Below, piece after piece: positions 19,317 to 28,626 of a stretch of 64,000 bases of DNA. A program made the position numbers and the translations under genes. The notes below the pieces were generated by a model. It worked only from the letters and a program-made list of their open reading frames with translations, was not told the DNA's origin and ran no database searches. The stretch comes from Njordibacter sp905182035 (lineage in GTDB: Bacteria > Pseudomonadota > Gammaproteobacteria > Pseudomonadales > Balneatricaceae). The stretch spans positions 2,790,001 to 2,854,000 of the forward strand of contig NZ_CP159831.1 of NCBI RefSeq assembly GCF_047730075.1, written 5' to 3'. Position 1 is the stretch's first letter. Every line of letters starts with the position of its first letter.

Positions 19317-20371
19317 TGAACCTTCTATTTCATGGTGGTGATTTACACTCGGCATCCGCCATTTATGGCCGTGATCCTGCGGATTGGCTGGACCTATCCA
19401 CAGGTATTAACCAACACAGTTACCCTGTGCCTGCTATCGAGAAGGATGCTTGGCACCAGCTACCTTACTTAAATCCTGTGTTAATCAAAGCTGCCCGATC
19501 TTATTATGGAGATCACCCATGCTTAGCAAGCAGTGGCAGCCAAAATATTATTCAATTGCTGCCCTCTATATTGCATCAATTAGGCAATCAAAAACCTGCA
19601 TGGTTGCCCAATGTAGGTTATCAAGAACACCGTCAAGCTTGGTCACAACGAGGTGAGATTCATACCTACAGCGGATTAGACAGTCAGTTAGCTGCCCAAC
19701 AAATAGATGCGGCACTGCATAATGATGAACTAGGGCACTTAGTAATCATCCACCCCAATAACCCAACAGGCGAAACGTTTAAACGGCAACAACTACGATC
19801 GTGGGCACAAGAGTTACAGGCTGTTGATGGCTTTTTGGTGGTAGATGAGGCCTTTATTGACACCACACCTTCTGCAAGTTTGCTCACAGAAGAGCTAGCC
19901 GATAACATCATTATATTACGTTCAGTGGGCAAGTTCTTTGGCCTAGCTGGTATTCGCTTAGGGTTTACCTTTGCCACTGAAAGCGTGTTAAATGGTCTGG
20001 CCAAGGAAATTGGCCCTTGGTCCGTTAACGGCCCAGCGCAAACTGTAGCTATTGCGGCTTTAAGTGATACTTCGTGGCAGGCTAATATGCGCTCTCAACT
20101 TGTGAAGGAAAGGGGGAAACAGTTGAGTGTTTGGAAAAAGTCAATGATTCAACTAGGCGCTGATCTAGCCGCTTCGCATGAATTGTTTCGCAGCTTTAGT
20201 ATGGCATCAGATTTAGCCCACAGACTGCATCATAGCGCTGCCAAAAACGGTATTTTATTACGCTCAGTTGATATCAACTCAAGCACGAGTTTGTTACGCT
20301 TTGGCAATATTAATTTAAGCCACAGCAGCGCACTTGAACACTGTAAAACATGGATACAACAGGAATCCTAA
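19316..20371 (+). CDS. cobC: Threonine-phosphate decarboxylase-type aminotransferase
   Basis: A 351-aa PLP enzyme of aminotransferase fold I. The opening HGGDLHSAS plus DLSTGIN are hallmarks of CobC/CobD-type L-threonine-O-3-phosphate decarboxylases. The PLP lysine lies in RSVGKFFGLAGIRLG (Lys206), with VVDEAF upstream. It would supply (R)-1-aminopropan-2-ol phosphate for CobD next door. I chose ATG 19316 (TAATG overlap with cobD) over an upstream in-frame ATG inside cobD. Confidence 0.93.
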   Translation: MNLLFHGGDLHSASAIYGRDPADWLDLSTGINQHSYPVPAIEKDAWHQLPYLNPVLIKAARSYYGDHPCLASSGSQNIIQLLPSILHQLGNQKPAWLPNVGYQEHRQAWSQRGEIHTYSGLDSQLAAQQIDAALHNDELGHLVIIHPNNPTGETFKRQQLRSWAQELQAVDGFLVVDEAFIDTTPSASLLTEELADNIIILRSVGKFFGLAGIRLGFTFATESVLNGLAKEIGPWSVNGPAQTVAIAALSDTSWQANMRSQLVKERGKQLSVWKKSMIQLGADLAASHELFRSFSMASDLAHRLHHSAAKNGILLRSVDINSSTSLLRFGNINLSHSSALEHCKTWIQQES

Positions 20372-21780
20372 TGACTTTTTTCCCTCTGTTTCACAACACC
20401 CAGCAATTGAAAGCGCTGCTTATTGGTGGTGGAACTATTGCCAAACGCCGGGCTAAATCGTTAATTGAAGCGGGCGTTGTTTGTGATTTGATGGCCACAG
20501 CAGTATCAGAAGATTTAACCCGTTTAGTAGAAAGTACTGGGGGCTTGGTAACCATTGATGCCTATTCGTCAGATGAAGTGATGCTAGGTTACAGCCTCAT
20601 TTTAGCTCTAACGGATGATCGTGCTATTAACCAACAGATCGCTACTGACGCTAAGGGCATGGGCTTATTAGTTAACGTGGCAGACTTTCCCGACGACGGT
20701 AATGTCATTTTTGGCGCCATCATTGATCGCGCGCCGTTAACCATTGCCATCAACAACGGTGGGGCTTCGCCAGTTTTATCTAGTATTTTGCGTCAGCAAT
20801 TGGAACAATTTGTGCCCAAAGCCTACGGGCAACTAGCCAGCTTGGTTGGGGCTTACCGCTCACAATTAAAAGACGCCTTACCAAGCACCGCCGAGCGCTC
20901 TATTTTTTGGCATCGGGTGTTACAGGGACCGGTGGCGGAAGCTGTATTTTCTGGTAAACACAGCGAAGCTGAAAGCTTATTGAAAAATCACTTAAAAGAA
21001 GTTGATAGTGGCCTTGATAAGGTGATGAGTAACGGCGAGGTGTTTCTCATTGGCGCAGGCCCTGGTGATCCAGACCTCCTCACCCTTAGGGCTTTTAGAC
21101 TGTTGCAAAAGGCCAATGTAGTACTCTACGACGCCTTGGTCTCTGACGGAGTCATGGCATTAGTCCCAGAATCTGTAGAAAGGGTCTATGTGGGTAAGCG
21201 CCGCGCCAACCATACTGTGCCTCAGACAGGCATCAATCAATTATTGGTGGATTATGCCAAACAAGGCAAACGGGTTGCTCGTCTTAAAGGTGGAGATCCG
21301 TTTATATTTGGCCGAGGCGGTGAAGAAATTGAAACCTTAGCCGAACAGCATGTGCCCTTTCAAGTGGTGCCCGGCATTACTGCAGCCAGCGGATGTTCTG
21401 CCTATTCTGGCATCCCCCTTACCCACAGGGACTATGCCCAGTCCGTGCGGTTTGTGACAGGGCAATTACGCGATGGCAGCGTAGATTTGCCTTGGCCCGA
21501 GTTAGTAGTAGAAGGACAAACCTTAGTTTTTTATATGGGTTTAAAAGGCTTACCCGTCATTTGTGAGAAACTCATTAACAACGGCATGGACAAAAACATG
21601 CCCGTAGCATTGATCGAAAAAGGCACCACCCAAGACCAACGGGTGTTGGTGTCTGACCTTGCGAGCCTACCAGCAATGATCAAGACAGAGCAGGTGATGT
21701 CTCCTTCCCTCTTTGTGGTTGGGCGCGTTGTGAGTTTACATGATAAACTGGCTTGGTTCACATCCTCCAGAGATGTCTGA
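20371..21780 (+). CDS. cysG: Trifunctional siroheme synthase (uroporphyrinogen-III C-methyltransferase / precorrin-2 dehydrogenase / ferrochelatase)
   Basis: This 469-aa protein has the full CysG layout. An N-terminal NAD-binding precorrin-2 dehydrogenase/ferrochelatase domain (about residues 1-210) has LLIGGGTIAKRRA. A C-terminal SUMT domain (about 218-460) has FLIGAGPGDPDLLTLRA, LKGGDPFIFGRGGEE and GITAASGCSAYSGIPLTHR. The SUMT half makes precorrin-2, the entry substrate for the cobalamin genes upstream; the N-terminal half diverts it to siroheme. ATG 20371 overlaps the cobC stop. It is the only CobA-type activity in the window. Confidence 0.95.
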   Translation: MTFFPLFHNTQQLKALLIGGGTIAKRRAKSLIEAGVVCDLMATAVSEDLTRLVESTGGLVTIDAYSSDEVMLGYSLILALTDDRAINQQIATDAKGMGLLVNVADFPDDGNVIFGAIIDRAPLTIAINNGGASPVLSSILRQQLEQFVPKAYGQLASLVGAYRSQLKDALPSTAERSIFWHRVLQGPVAEAVFSGKHSEAESLLKNHLKEVDSGLDKVMSNGEVFLIGAGPGDPDLLTLRAFRLLQKANVVLYDALVSDGVMALVPESVERVYVGKRRANHTVPQTGINQLLVDYAKQGKRVARLKGGDPFIFGRGGEEIETLAEQHVPFQVVPGITAASGCSAYSGIPLTHRDYAQSVRFVTGQLRDGSVDLPWPELVVEGQTLVFYMGLKGLPVICEKLINNGMDKNMPVALIEKGTTQDQRVLVSDLASLPAMIKTEQVMSPSLFVVGRVVSLHDKLAWFTSSRDV

Positions 21781-21810
21781 TCCATAGCTTTGGCTAGTTG
21801 AGATAGGTAT

Positions 21811-22248
21811 ATGAGTAAAGAAACGGAAAAAGAAATTGCTGCGCTACTGGCTCAATGTGAATCAGCATTAGTGGAGCACTCTAACCGAACAGGTGCCTCG
21901 GTATTTGCTGAAGCCCTCAACGAACCTGCCCCCAAGGCCACTGCAATAACCAAAGCTTTATCGGAAAAAGCTTTGGCCAAGATGGCAAAGTCCCTTGAAT
22001 CCTCATCCTTTGATAGCAGTGAACATATAGCTAAACTTGATGCCAAGTTATCCGCCAAAGCCGATGCATTAGAGGATCTAAAACGTCAACGAGTGGTATT
22101 AGAACAAGAGCTAGAACAAGCTCGACAGGTAGATTTGGTCAACAAGCGAAAATCTTTGTACCGAGAAAGCCCTGGGGCCGATCCAATAACGCCAAAAGAA
22201 AAGGTAGTTCCTGGCAGAGTGGCCCTCAATAGTCGCCGTCGCAGATAA
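21811..22248 (+). CDS. Unknown small protein, predicted coiled coil
   Basis: A 145-aa charged protein I do not recognise. It is rich in Ala, Lys, Glu and Leu. Residues about 50-110 form heptad-like helices (Leu/Ala spacing, a long KRQRVVLEQELEQA stretch), and the C-terminus is basic (SRRRR). There is no signal peptide or membrane segment, so it is probably cytoplasmic. It starts 30 bases after cysG and ends 23 bases before the EamA gene, so it may be co-transcribed. Codon use looks like its neighbours. Confidence 0.7.
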   Translation: MSKETEKEIAALLAQCESALVEHSNRTGASVFAEALNEPAPKATAITKALSEKALAKMAKSLESSSFDSSEHIAKLDAKLSAKADALEDLKRQRVVLEQELEQARQVDLVNKRKSLYRESPGADPITPKEKVVPGRVALNSRRRR

Positions 22249-22271
22249 TTCGCCCCTAGCAGGATGCTAAG

Positions 22272-23153
22272 ATGCCCATCACACACCAATTATTGGCGAT
22301 TTTTGTTGCCCTCATCTGGGGCACTAATTTTGTATTCATTGAACTAGGACTAAACGACTTACCACCGTTTTTATTTGCTAGCCTACGCTTTACCTTTGCT
22401 GCCTTGCCTCTGGTTTTTATTTTGCCTCGCCCTGTGGTGCCGTGGCGTTATTTAATGGCTTACGGTTTTTTTATTGGTTTTGGCCAATTTGGCTTATTGT
22501 TCTGGGTCATGGGCAGCCATATGTCTCCTGGGCTAGCCTCTTTAGTCATTCAGGTACAAGCAGTGTTCACCATTGTGCTTGCCATGATGTTATTTAAAGA
22601 AACCATTCGTTTGCCCCAAATTCTTGCGCTCATCATCTCTTTTGCAGGGATCTTACTGATCGCCATTCAAGGCAACACTGATGCTACCCCTATCGGGTTA
22701 GCCGTGATATTAGTCGCAGCCCTAAGTTGGGCCGCAGGTAACTTAGTTGTTAAGCGTTCTGGCAAGGTCCATATCATTGCCTTTTTAGCATGGTCCTCCA
22801 TATTTGCCGTGCCTCCGCTGGCCCTCATGTCATTTTACTACGAAGGACCTGCGCTCATAGTCCATAGCGTAGCTTCCGCACAGTGGCATGCTTGGGCCAT
22901 TGTGTTGTGGCAAACTATCGGTAACACTCTCGTCGGTTATGGCTTGTGGAACTTATTATTGCAGCGCCATGCGGCTGCGTTAGTGGCTCCTTGGGCGTTA
23001 CTGGTACCCGTGTTTGGCATGGCCGCCTCCAGCGTTTTTCTTGACGAAAGTATGCCATGGTGGAAGTGGGTTGCTGCAACCTTAATTATTGCCGGCCTAG
23101 TACTGAACTTGCGCTCAACTCAATCACCATCAACACCAGCAAACGTAAATTAG
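22272..23153 (+). CDS. EamA/DMT-family exporter
   Basis: A 293-aa protein with ten hydrophobic helices in two EamA repeats (about residues 5-135 and 150-285). It closely follows the E. coli EamA (YdeD) pattern: WGTNFVFIELGL near the start, LRFTFAALPLV, and SPGLASLVIQVQAVFT in TM4-5. That protein exports O-acetylserine and cysteine; the same substrate here is only inference. Located in the inner membrane. It lies eight bases before the sulfatase-fold gene. Confidence 0.88.
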   Translation: MPITHQLLAIFVALIWGTNFVFIELGLNDLPPFLFASLRFTFAALPLVFILPRPVVPWRYLMAYGFFIGFGQFGLLFWVMGSHMSPGLASLVIQVQAVFTIVLAMMLFKETIRLPQILALIISFAGILLIAIQGNTDATPIGLAVILVAALSWAAGNLVVKRSGKVHIIAFLAWSSIFAVPPLALMSFYYEGPALIVHSVASAQWHAWAIVLWQTIGNTLVGYGLWNLLLQRHAAALVAPWALLVPVFGMAASSVFLDESMPWWKWVAATLIIAGLVLNLRSTQSPSTPANVN

Positions 23154-23160
23154 GCCAATT

Positions 23161-25149
23161 ATGAATTTTCTTCCCCGTCGCGTGCAGTATTTACTGGTAT
23201 TGACCTTGGCACTATGGTGTTTACAAGGACTATTCCGTTTGCTGTTTTGGGGTTTGCTTTCCGAGCTACCAGTGGCCGTTGAAGGCTATTTACTAAAAGC
23301 TTTTTGGGTGGGTTTGCGTTTTGATTTAAGGGTCTCCTTATTAGCAGCCCTAATCACTTTGCCATGGCTATTTTTGCCCCGTTTTAGTGCCGTTAACTAT
23401 CCCCTGTTGCGGCGGTTTTTAGGTTATTGGTTTGGCATTATTTTAATCACCATACTAACGATGTATGTCTTAGACGCTGGTCATTACTTGTACCTTAACA
23501 AGCGTATAGATGCATCTATCGTGCGCTTTAGCAGCGACATCGCCATATCTACCTCCATGGTTTGGCAATCTTACCCCGTGATTCAAATCTGCTTTGCCAT
23601 GGCTGTGACTTGGGCTTTAGGTTATTGGTTGCACTATCAATTTCTATTACCTTTGCTCAGCCAAGAAAAGAACCGTAGGCGTTGGTACATTAACTGTATA
23701 CACGTTATCGTTATTGGTGCGTTATTCTTATTAATACTTTTAGGCCGCTGGTCTTTGGTACCCTTGCGCTGGAATCACGCCTTTTTTAACGGCAATACCC
23801 AAGTCGCAGCCCTTGGCCTGAATCCATTTGTATGGATTTATGATACGGCCCGTTTTACTACAGACTCTGCCACCAAAGAAGATTTAACACCTCACTTTGG
23901 CACCCTTTCATATTTACTAGGAGCAGATTTTCCAAGTGGTGGTGTTGCTGCATTAGACCGCTGGAAAACACCTACAGCACCGGTAGTGGGCGCACAACAA
24001 ACAACGCCCAATTTAGTTATCGTATTTATGGAAAGTCTTGGAGCAAGCCATATTGGCGCTTATGGCAATAAATTAAACCCCACCCCTAATATCGACACAC
24101 TCATTAAACAATCTCGGTGGTATCCACACTTTAACGTACCCGCAAGGTCTACAGCCAAAAGTGTGTTTACCTCCATTACTGGCATTCCTGACGTCTCGGC
24201 GATAAAGACTGCCACTCGCAATCCCTACATCACCCATCAGCGTTCGGTCATTAATTCCTTTTCGCAACACAATAAGCACTACATGTTAGGTGGTAGCGCA
24301 GGCTGGGCTAACATGAGCGCCCTCATCAACAACAGCATTCAGGGCGTTAACTTGTACGAAGAAAAATATTGGACCTCCCCTATTGTGGATGTATGGGGTA
24401 TCTCTGACCATTCATTATTAAACGAAGCTGGCACAATTCTAAGCCAAGCTAAAACGCCATTTTTAGGTTACATTCAAACCGCTGCTAACCATTCACCTCA
24501 TACCATTGCCGATGATCAGAGCGGCTTTACGGTGCAGCCAAGCAGTGACGAAGAGCTTAAAAACAATGGTTTCACCAGCCTAGGGCAATACAATGCGGTA
24601 CGCTTGCTGGACCATAATATTGGCAAAATGTTCGAACAGTTTAAGCGTGATGACTTATACGACAATACTATTTTTGTGCTTTTTTCGGATCACCAAGCCT
24701 CCTCTGCTAAAGTCCAACACCTACCTGAGTACATTTTTCAATTTGGTATCGCAGAGTTACCGGTGCCCTTAATTATACATGCACCAGCTATGATTGCCCC
24801 AGAAATTGATAACACCTTTGGTAGCTTGCCAGATCTTTTACCGACCATTGCCGGGTTATTTCCCCAACCTTATCTCAACACCACCTTAGGACGAGATTTA
24901 GCGTGGGCCAAAGGCAAAGATTTACCTGCTTATGCTTTTGTGCAAGACAGCCGTACTAGTGTTGCAGTTAACGGTAAGCAAATTGCCAGTGTTAATCACA
25001 TTACTGGAAAGGTAGTGAGCGCTGATATAGACGAGGATGGCGTAGCCCACATCACCGCCAAAGCTAACCCTATGGCAGCTGCAGCCACAGCCTATTACCT
25101 AGCTGCACAATATTTGCTCAAGGCCAACGTAGCAAAATCTCAGAACTAA
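23161..25149 (+). CDS. Membrane-anchored sulfatase-fold protein (LtaS / phosphoethanolamine-transferase-like)
   Basis: A 662-aa protein with about five N-terminal membrane helices (residues about 10-205) followed by an outside-facing alkaline-phosphatase-superfamily domain. That domain begins NLVIVFMESLGASHIG near 281, has a probable nucleophile Thr331 in ARSTAKSVFTSITG, and a metal site FSDHQA near 508. Family members transfer glycerol-phosphate or phosphoethanolamine to envelope polymers. The substrate is unknown here; modification of periplasmic glucan or lipopolysaccharide is likeliest in a Gram-negative cell. It is the end of the plus-strand run, facing the cobalt operon. Confidence 0.82.
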   Translation: MNFLPRRVQYLLVLTLALWCLQGLFRLLFWGLLSELPVAVEGYLLKAFWVGLRFDLRVSLLAALITLPWLFLPRFSAVNYPLLRRFLGYWFGIILITILTMYVLDAGHYLYLNKRIDASIVRFSSDIAISTSMVWQSYPVIQICFAMAVTWALGYWLHYQFLLPLLSQEKNRRRWYINCIHVIVIGALFLLILLGRWSLVPLRWNHAFFNGNTQVAALGLNPFVWIYDTARFTTDSATKEDLTPHFGTLSYLLGADFPSGGVAALDRWKTPTAPVVGAQQTTPNLVIVFMESLGASHIGAYGNKLNPTPNIDTLIKQSRWYPHFNVPARSTAKSVFTSITGIPDVSAIKTATRNPYITHQRSVINSFSQHNKHYMLGGSAGWANMSALINNSIQGVNLYEEKYWTSPIVDVWGISDHSLLNEAGTILSQAKTPFLGYIQTAANHSPHTIADDQSGFTVQPSSDEELKNNGFTSLGQYNAVRLLDHNIGKMFEQFKRDDLYDNTIFVLFSDHQASSAKVQHLPEYIFQFGIAELPVPLIIHAPAMIAPEIDNTFGSLPDLLPTIAGLFPQPYLNTTLGRDLAWAKGKDLPAYAFVQDSRTSVAVNGKQIASVNHITGKVVSADIDEDGVAHITAKANPMAAAATAYYLAAQYLLKANVAKSQN

Positions 25150-25192
25150 GTCAGCTGAGACGCATTAGCCACCAGCAAAAAATGAGTAGCAA

Positions 25193-25891
25193 CTAATAAA
25201 AATAATTATACACAATAAAGCTACCAAGGCCCGATGTGCCCACACCAATACTCAATTGAAGGTAACCTACCAAGCGTTCTATACGCTTGCTAGGAATGCT
25301 GAAGGGAAGGCTAATAGCTGCTGATAAAAGTGCCATACCGGCGATAGAGCCGATGCCAAACAGCAGCATATAACCCAGGCCTAGCCAAAAGTTATGCGCC
25401 GCATTCAATGTTAATACCACTAACGCCGCAGAACCTGCCATGCCATGCATAATACCTACCATTAAGGTACGTATTGGAAATGGATTGCTATGTTTGTGTT
25501 GGTGAGCACTTACATCAGTGCTAACCTCACCAACATGGTGCTGATGGGCATGGATGTGGCGCTTACCATGGTGTTGATGCACATGAAAGTGGACGCCTTT
25601 AGAGCCCATACGAAAAAGCACATCTAGGCCCAAATACAACAACATAAGCCCTACTGCACACTCTAATATGGCTGCCATGTAATCAGGAACTAAGGTGTCT
25701 AACAGCAAGGCTGCGGTGCCGAAGACAAACAGAGTAATGGTATGCCCCAAACCCCACACAGCCCCATGACGCAAAGCTGCAGACTTGCCCTGCTTCTGAG
25801 TTACAATAGATGCCACAGCAGCCACATGATCAGCCTCTAAGGCATGACGCAAGCCGATCATAAAGCCGACTAAAAGAACACTTATTTCCAC
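25193..25891 (-). CDS. NiCoT/UreH-like nickel-cobalt permease
   Basis: A 232-aa polytopic protein. RHALEADHVAA at about residues 15-25 matches the HxxxxDH metal-recognition helix of the NicO/NiCoT/UreH group. A long cytoplasmic or periplasmic loop (about 100-135) holds well over ten histidines (HQHHGKRHIHAHQHH), typical of Ni/Co transporters. GIMHGMAGSAAL opens the second half. Behind a cobalamin riboswitch and CbtBA, cobalt is the likelier substrate. It is the last gene of this minus-strand operon. Confidence 0.85.
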   Translation of the reverse strand: MEISVLLVGFMIGLRHALEADHVAAVASIVTQKQGKSAALRHGAVWGLGHTITLFVFGTAALLLDTLVPDYMAAILECAVGLMLLYLGLDVLFRMGSKGVHFHVHQHHGKRHIHAHQHHVGEVSTDVSAHQHKHSNPFPIRTLMVGIMHGMAGSAALVVLTLNAAHNFWLGLGYMLLFGIGSIAGMALLSAAISLPFSIPSKRIERLVGYLQLSIGVGTSGLGSFIVYNYFY

Positions 25892-25927
25892 CTAACATCC
25901 TTTATTTAACGATCAACTTATTGCTTA

Positions 25928-26260
25928 TTATTTCAACAACTGCAGACGATATATACTCTTGTTTACGTGTTGGTGATTCTGGGCGATCTCTATTTTTCCA
26001 CCCAACTTGCGCAACATCACCTGGGTTTGTTGGCCGTAAAGGCAACGCCTAAAACTTTTATAGGACTGTTCGCCATCAGCTTTTATTTCCATTAAGGCAA
26101 ATTCGTAAAGCTCAGGTAGACTAAATTCTAAACCTGCCAGCGTCATTCTTATGGGGGTCTCTACCTCGGCAAGCCTTAATCTTAGTGCTGCTGGATCCAA
26201 CAAATACACAGCAAACACAAACTCAAGCACATAGTCGTAGACCTGCTGCGTAGGTAGCAA
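25928..26260 (-). CDS. Unknown 110-aa protein in the cobalt-uptake operon
   Basis: I do not recognise this protein. It has an aromatic and Leu-rich N-terminal half (YVLEFVFAVYLLDPAALRLR) and a basic C-terminal half ending RLQLLK; there is no signal peptide or clear membrane helix, and no conserved Cys pair. It starts five bases after the cbtA stop and ends 36 bases before the NiCoT-like gene, so it is almost certainly on the same riboswitch-controlled mRNA. A role in cobalt uptake is inferred from position only. Confidence 0.65.
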   Translation of the reverse strand: MLPTQQVYDYVLEFVFAVYLLDPAALRLRLAEVETPIRMTLAGLEFSLPELYEFALMEIKADGEQSYKSFRRCLYGQQTQVMLRKLGGKIEIAQNHQHVNKSIYRLQLLK

Positions 26261-26264
26261 AGCA

Positions 26265-26984
26265 TTAACCTTTGATAAACCGTTTAGCAGCGTAGCCTGT
26301 TAGGCCACCCAAAGTAATCCAGAACAGGCCATTAGCAATGGCCGTTGCATAGACAAACTGAGTTTGTAAGCCTTCTAAGGTTATAACAGCCTGCGCATCT
26401 GGGTGTAGAAAGCCATGTAGTTCTGGCTGTGGTGCACCCACGATCCAAGGCACAGCAATAAATACCATTGCCGCCACTTTAGCAATGCCTGGTAAAAACA
26501 CCAGGCTGAAAATGGCTAAGCCCGTGGTCACAACAGCCAGAACCCACCATGATTGGCGGCCCTCAAGGGGGGCGGCTTCCATGCTTGGAATCTCCGGAGA
26601 CAGGCCTAATGCTGGAACAACAAAGAACGTCAGGTAACCAGCTAAACCCCAAACAACACCCCTAAACCAAGAAATATTTAATTGCGCTTTGTCGCGCGCC
26701 ATGAACATGCAAGCCAATAAAATTATAGTAAAACCAAAAGCTGATAAGAAATTAGATAGCACTGTAAAGCCGACACGCTCAAAACCATCCCCTGGGCTCC
26801 ACGCTTGGTCGTTATGGGAGTGCGAATGGCCATCATTGGGGGCTGTAGAAACTTCAGGGCCCACAAATTCAAATACTTCAGCCGCATAAATAATAGGTGA
26901 CACGTGCAAGGCTTGAACGGCACTCAAAACTAAACCTGCGACTAAGGCAACGCCTAGCGCCGTTATTACCATAGAACGAAACAT
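26265..26984 (-). CDS. cbtA: Cobalt transporter subunit CbtA
   Basis: A 239-aa membrane protein with five or six hydrophobic helices and a His-containing outside loop (DGHSHSHNDQAW near residues 51-62) between the first two. FVVPALGLSPEIPSMEAA near 120-137 is the conserved CbtA stretch. CbtA with CbtB is a predicted cobalt importer found downstream of B12 riboswitches in proteobacteria; transport has been inferred mainly from regulation. It lies 29 bases after cbtB and precedes the unknown 110-aa gene. Confidence 0.93.
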   Translation of the reverse strand: MFRSMVITALGVALVAGLVLSAVQALHVSPIIYAAEVFEFVGPEVSTAPNDGHSHSHNDQAWSPGDGFERVGFTVLSNFLSAFGFTIILLACMFMARDKAQLNISWFRGVVWGLAGYLTFFVVPALGLSPEIPSMEAAPLEGRQSWWVLAVVTTGLAIFSLVFLPGIAKVAAMVFIAVPWIVGAPQPELHGFLHPDAQAVITLEGLQTQFVYATAIANGLFWITLGGLTGYAAKRFIKG

Positions 26985-27013
26985 AAAATTAACCTAAGAA
27001 AGGACGTTACCCC

Positions 27014-27208
27014 TTAGTGGCAAGGAAATGCAAAAGAGTGGCGGGCATCGTGTGCTGCGTTATGCACCACATCCATTGGTGCAAAACCAACACCCATCAA
27101 TACAACCATGCCTAGAATTGCAGCAGCGGCCATTTGTAAGCTGGAGCTTGCTAGTGCCGGATTTGATGCGGCTATATCAGCCTTAGAGGTAGCTATAGAA
27201 GTTATCAT
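27014..27208 (-). CDS. cbtB: Cobalt transporter subunit CbtB
   Basis: A 64-aa protein with one membrane helix (about residues 23-42) and the diagnostic His-rich tail HNAAHDARHSFAFPCH, which is the CbtB metal-binding end. The frame extends to a GTG at 27220, but ATG 27208 is preferred because GTGGAG, which contains the Shine-Dalgarno GGAG, sits just before it. It is the first gene after the riboswitch. Confidence 0.92.
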   Translation of the reverse strand: MITSIATSKADIAASNPALASSSLQMAAAAILGMVVLMGVGFAPMDVVHNAAHDARHSFAFPCH

Positions 27209-27254
27209 GTGTTTCTCCACGTGCTCACCCGCACGATAAAAATTAGTGTTAGCG

Positions 27255-27385
27255 GGTATTAACCCATAATTCGTAGGTCGGTCTCCGGGCTCACAAGCGA
27301 GGCTTGTTTACCGTTGCGGGGGCAGCACAGCTCATATTTAGACTGTTTCCCGTTAAGGCTAAATTCGTGTAGCCACCTACGGGGC
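27255..27385 (-). promoter_or_regulatory. Cobalamin (B12) riboswitch controlling cbtBA
   Basis: Read on the minus strand, this leader has the conserved parts in order: the 5' P1 arm (plus 27375-27380, GTAGGT as RNA), a GGGAA segment, the invariant GCCCCCGCAAC core (plus 27313-27323), the B12 box AGCCCGGAGACC (plus about 27281-27293), and the 3' P1 arm ACCTAC (plus 27273-27278). Downstream, a CGTGC/GCACG hairpin abuts the cbtB ribosome site, and a short GGGT/ACCC hairpin lies before it. Repression by adenosylcobalamin, probably at translation, is inferred. It is the only B12 riboswitch I find here. Confidence 0.95.
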
Positions 27386-27602
27386 CTACTTTAAGCCAAA
27401 ACGGTTAATTTTTGAAGCGTTAATGCGAGAGGTTTTATTCAACACGCGACCCATAGCGCAGAATTACACTCGAAAGTTAATATCGACTAATACTATCGAC
27501 GGTCGATTTTTTCTAAAACTTAACACCAACTACTCGAAAATCCGTCTCTACCGATGGTATGATGTCGAACTTAATTGCACACCTATTGATAGCGAGAGAA
27601 TC

Positions 27603-28601
27603 ATGACTGCGTTTGGCACCCAATTTGTCCCTGAAATGGCCTTAGCCACCTTTGACGGCCAACAATGGAGCACTCCTAGTTTAGTGCCAAGCGATAGCAT
27701 CTCATTACACCCTGCCGCTCACGTGCTGCATTATGCCAGCACTTGTTTTGAAGGGTTAAAGGCGTTTCGTCACCCCGATGGTAGCCATCATATTTTTCGC
27801 ATGGACCAAAACATCGAACGCATGGCTCAGAGCAGCCGTTTGTTATCTCTGCCTGCAGTAGATACAAATATGCTTAAAACCATGATCCTTGATTTGGTGA
27901 GCCGTTACGCTGATGAAATCCCTGCACCTCCAGGTACCCTATATTTGCGCCCAACTCACATGGGTACTGAGGCTGCCATTGGCAAAGCAGCAGCACCTTC
28001 TAGTCAGTCTTTGCTTTACGTGTTGGCATCACCAGTAGGGGATTACTTTGCTGGTGGTGATGCTACATTAAGGGTACTGATAGACGAAGAGGGCATGCGT
28101 TGTGCGCCACACATGGGTATGGTCAAAAGTGGTGGCAACTACGCTAGCGCCCTACATTTTTTGAATAAAGCGCGTGCAGAACATCAAGCAGACCAAGTTT
28201 TATTCTCTCCACACGGCGATGTACAAGAGACGGCAGCCGCAAACTTCATCTTGATTGATGGCAACGAACTTATCACTAAAGCGTTAGATTCTACTTTCTT
28301 GCACGGTGTCACTCGGGCATCCGTATTGGTCTTAGCAGATGAGATGGGTTTAACTGTGAGCGAACGTGACCTGTCAGTAGCCGAGCTAATCGAACGCAGC
28401 GCTAACCCCAATGCAGAAGCCGCTCTTTCTGGAACAGCAGCCATTCTAACGCCCGTTGGTACCTTAATCCACCACGGCAAGGACTATACCATAGGCACTG
28501 GCAAGCCAGGTGCAACCACGGTTAAGCTACGTAAAGCACTGAATGACATTCAGTTTGGTGTAGCTGAAGATCGCTTTGGTTGGTTAACCCAAGTTTCATA
28601 A
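27603..28601 (+). CDS. ilvE: Branched-chain amino-acid aminotransferase family protein
   Basis: A 332-aa class IV PLP aminotransferase. STCFEGLKAFR near residues 49-59 and GMVKSGGNYASAL near 176-188, with the PLP lysine in VKSGGNYA, are typical of IlvE-type enzymes. It transfers amino groups between glutamate and leucine, isoleucine or valine keto acids. The frame stays open 60 codons upstream to 27423, but that stretch does not look like the family. ATG 27603, preceded by GCGAGAGA, gives the normal start, so I use it. It diverges from the cobalt operon. Confidence 0.88.
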   Translation: MTAFGTQFVPEMALATFDGQQWSTPSLVPSDSISLHPAAHVLHYASTCFEGLKAFRHPDGSHHIFRMDQNIERMAQSSRLLSLPAVDTNMLKTMILDLVSRYADEIPAPPGTLYLRPTHMGTEAAIGKAAAPSSQSLLYVLASPVGDYFAGGDATLRVLIDEEGMRCAPHMGMVKSGGNYASALHFLNKARAEHQADQVLFSPHGDVQETAAANFILIDGNELITKALDSTFLHGVTRASVLVLADEMGLTVSERDLSVAELIERSANPNAEAALSGTAAILTPVGTLIHHGKDYTIGTGKPGATTVKLRKALNDIQFGVAEDRFGWLTQVS

Positions 28602-28626
28602 GTCTTCATGGGTTTTGTCCTTATTG

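Noticed and set aside
27423..27602. 60-codon upstream extension of the ilvE frame
   Set aside because: It does not resemble the family, and ATG 27603 has a ribosome site and gives the usual start.
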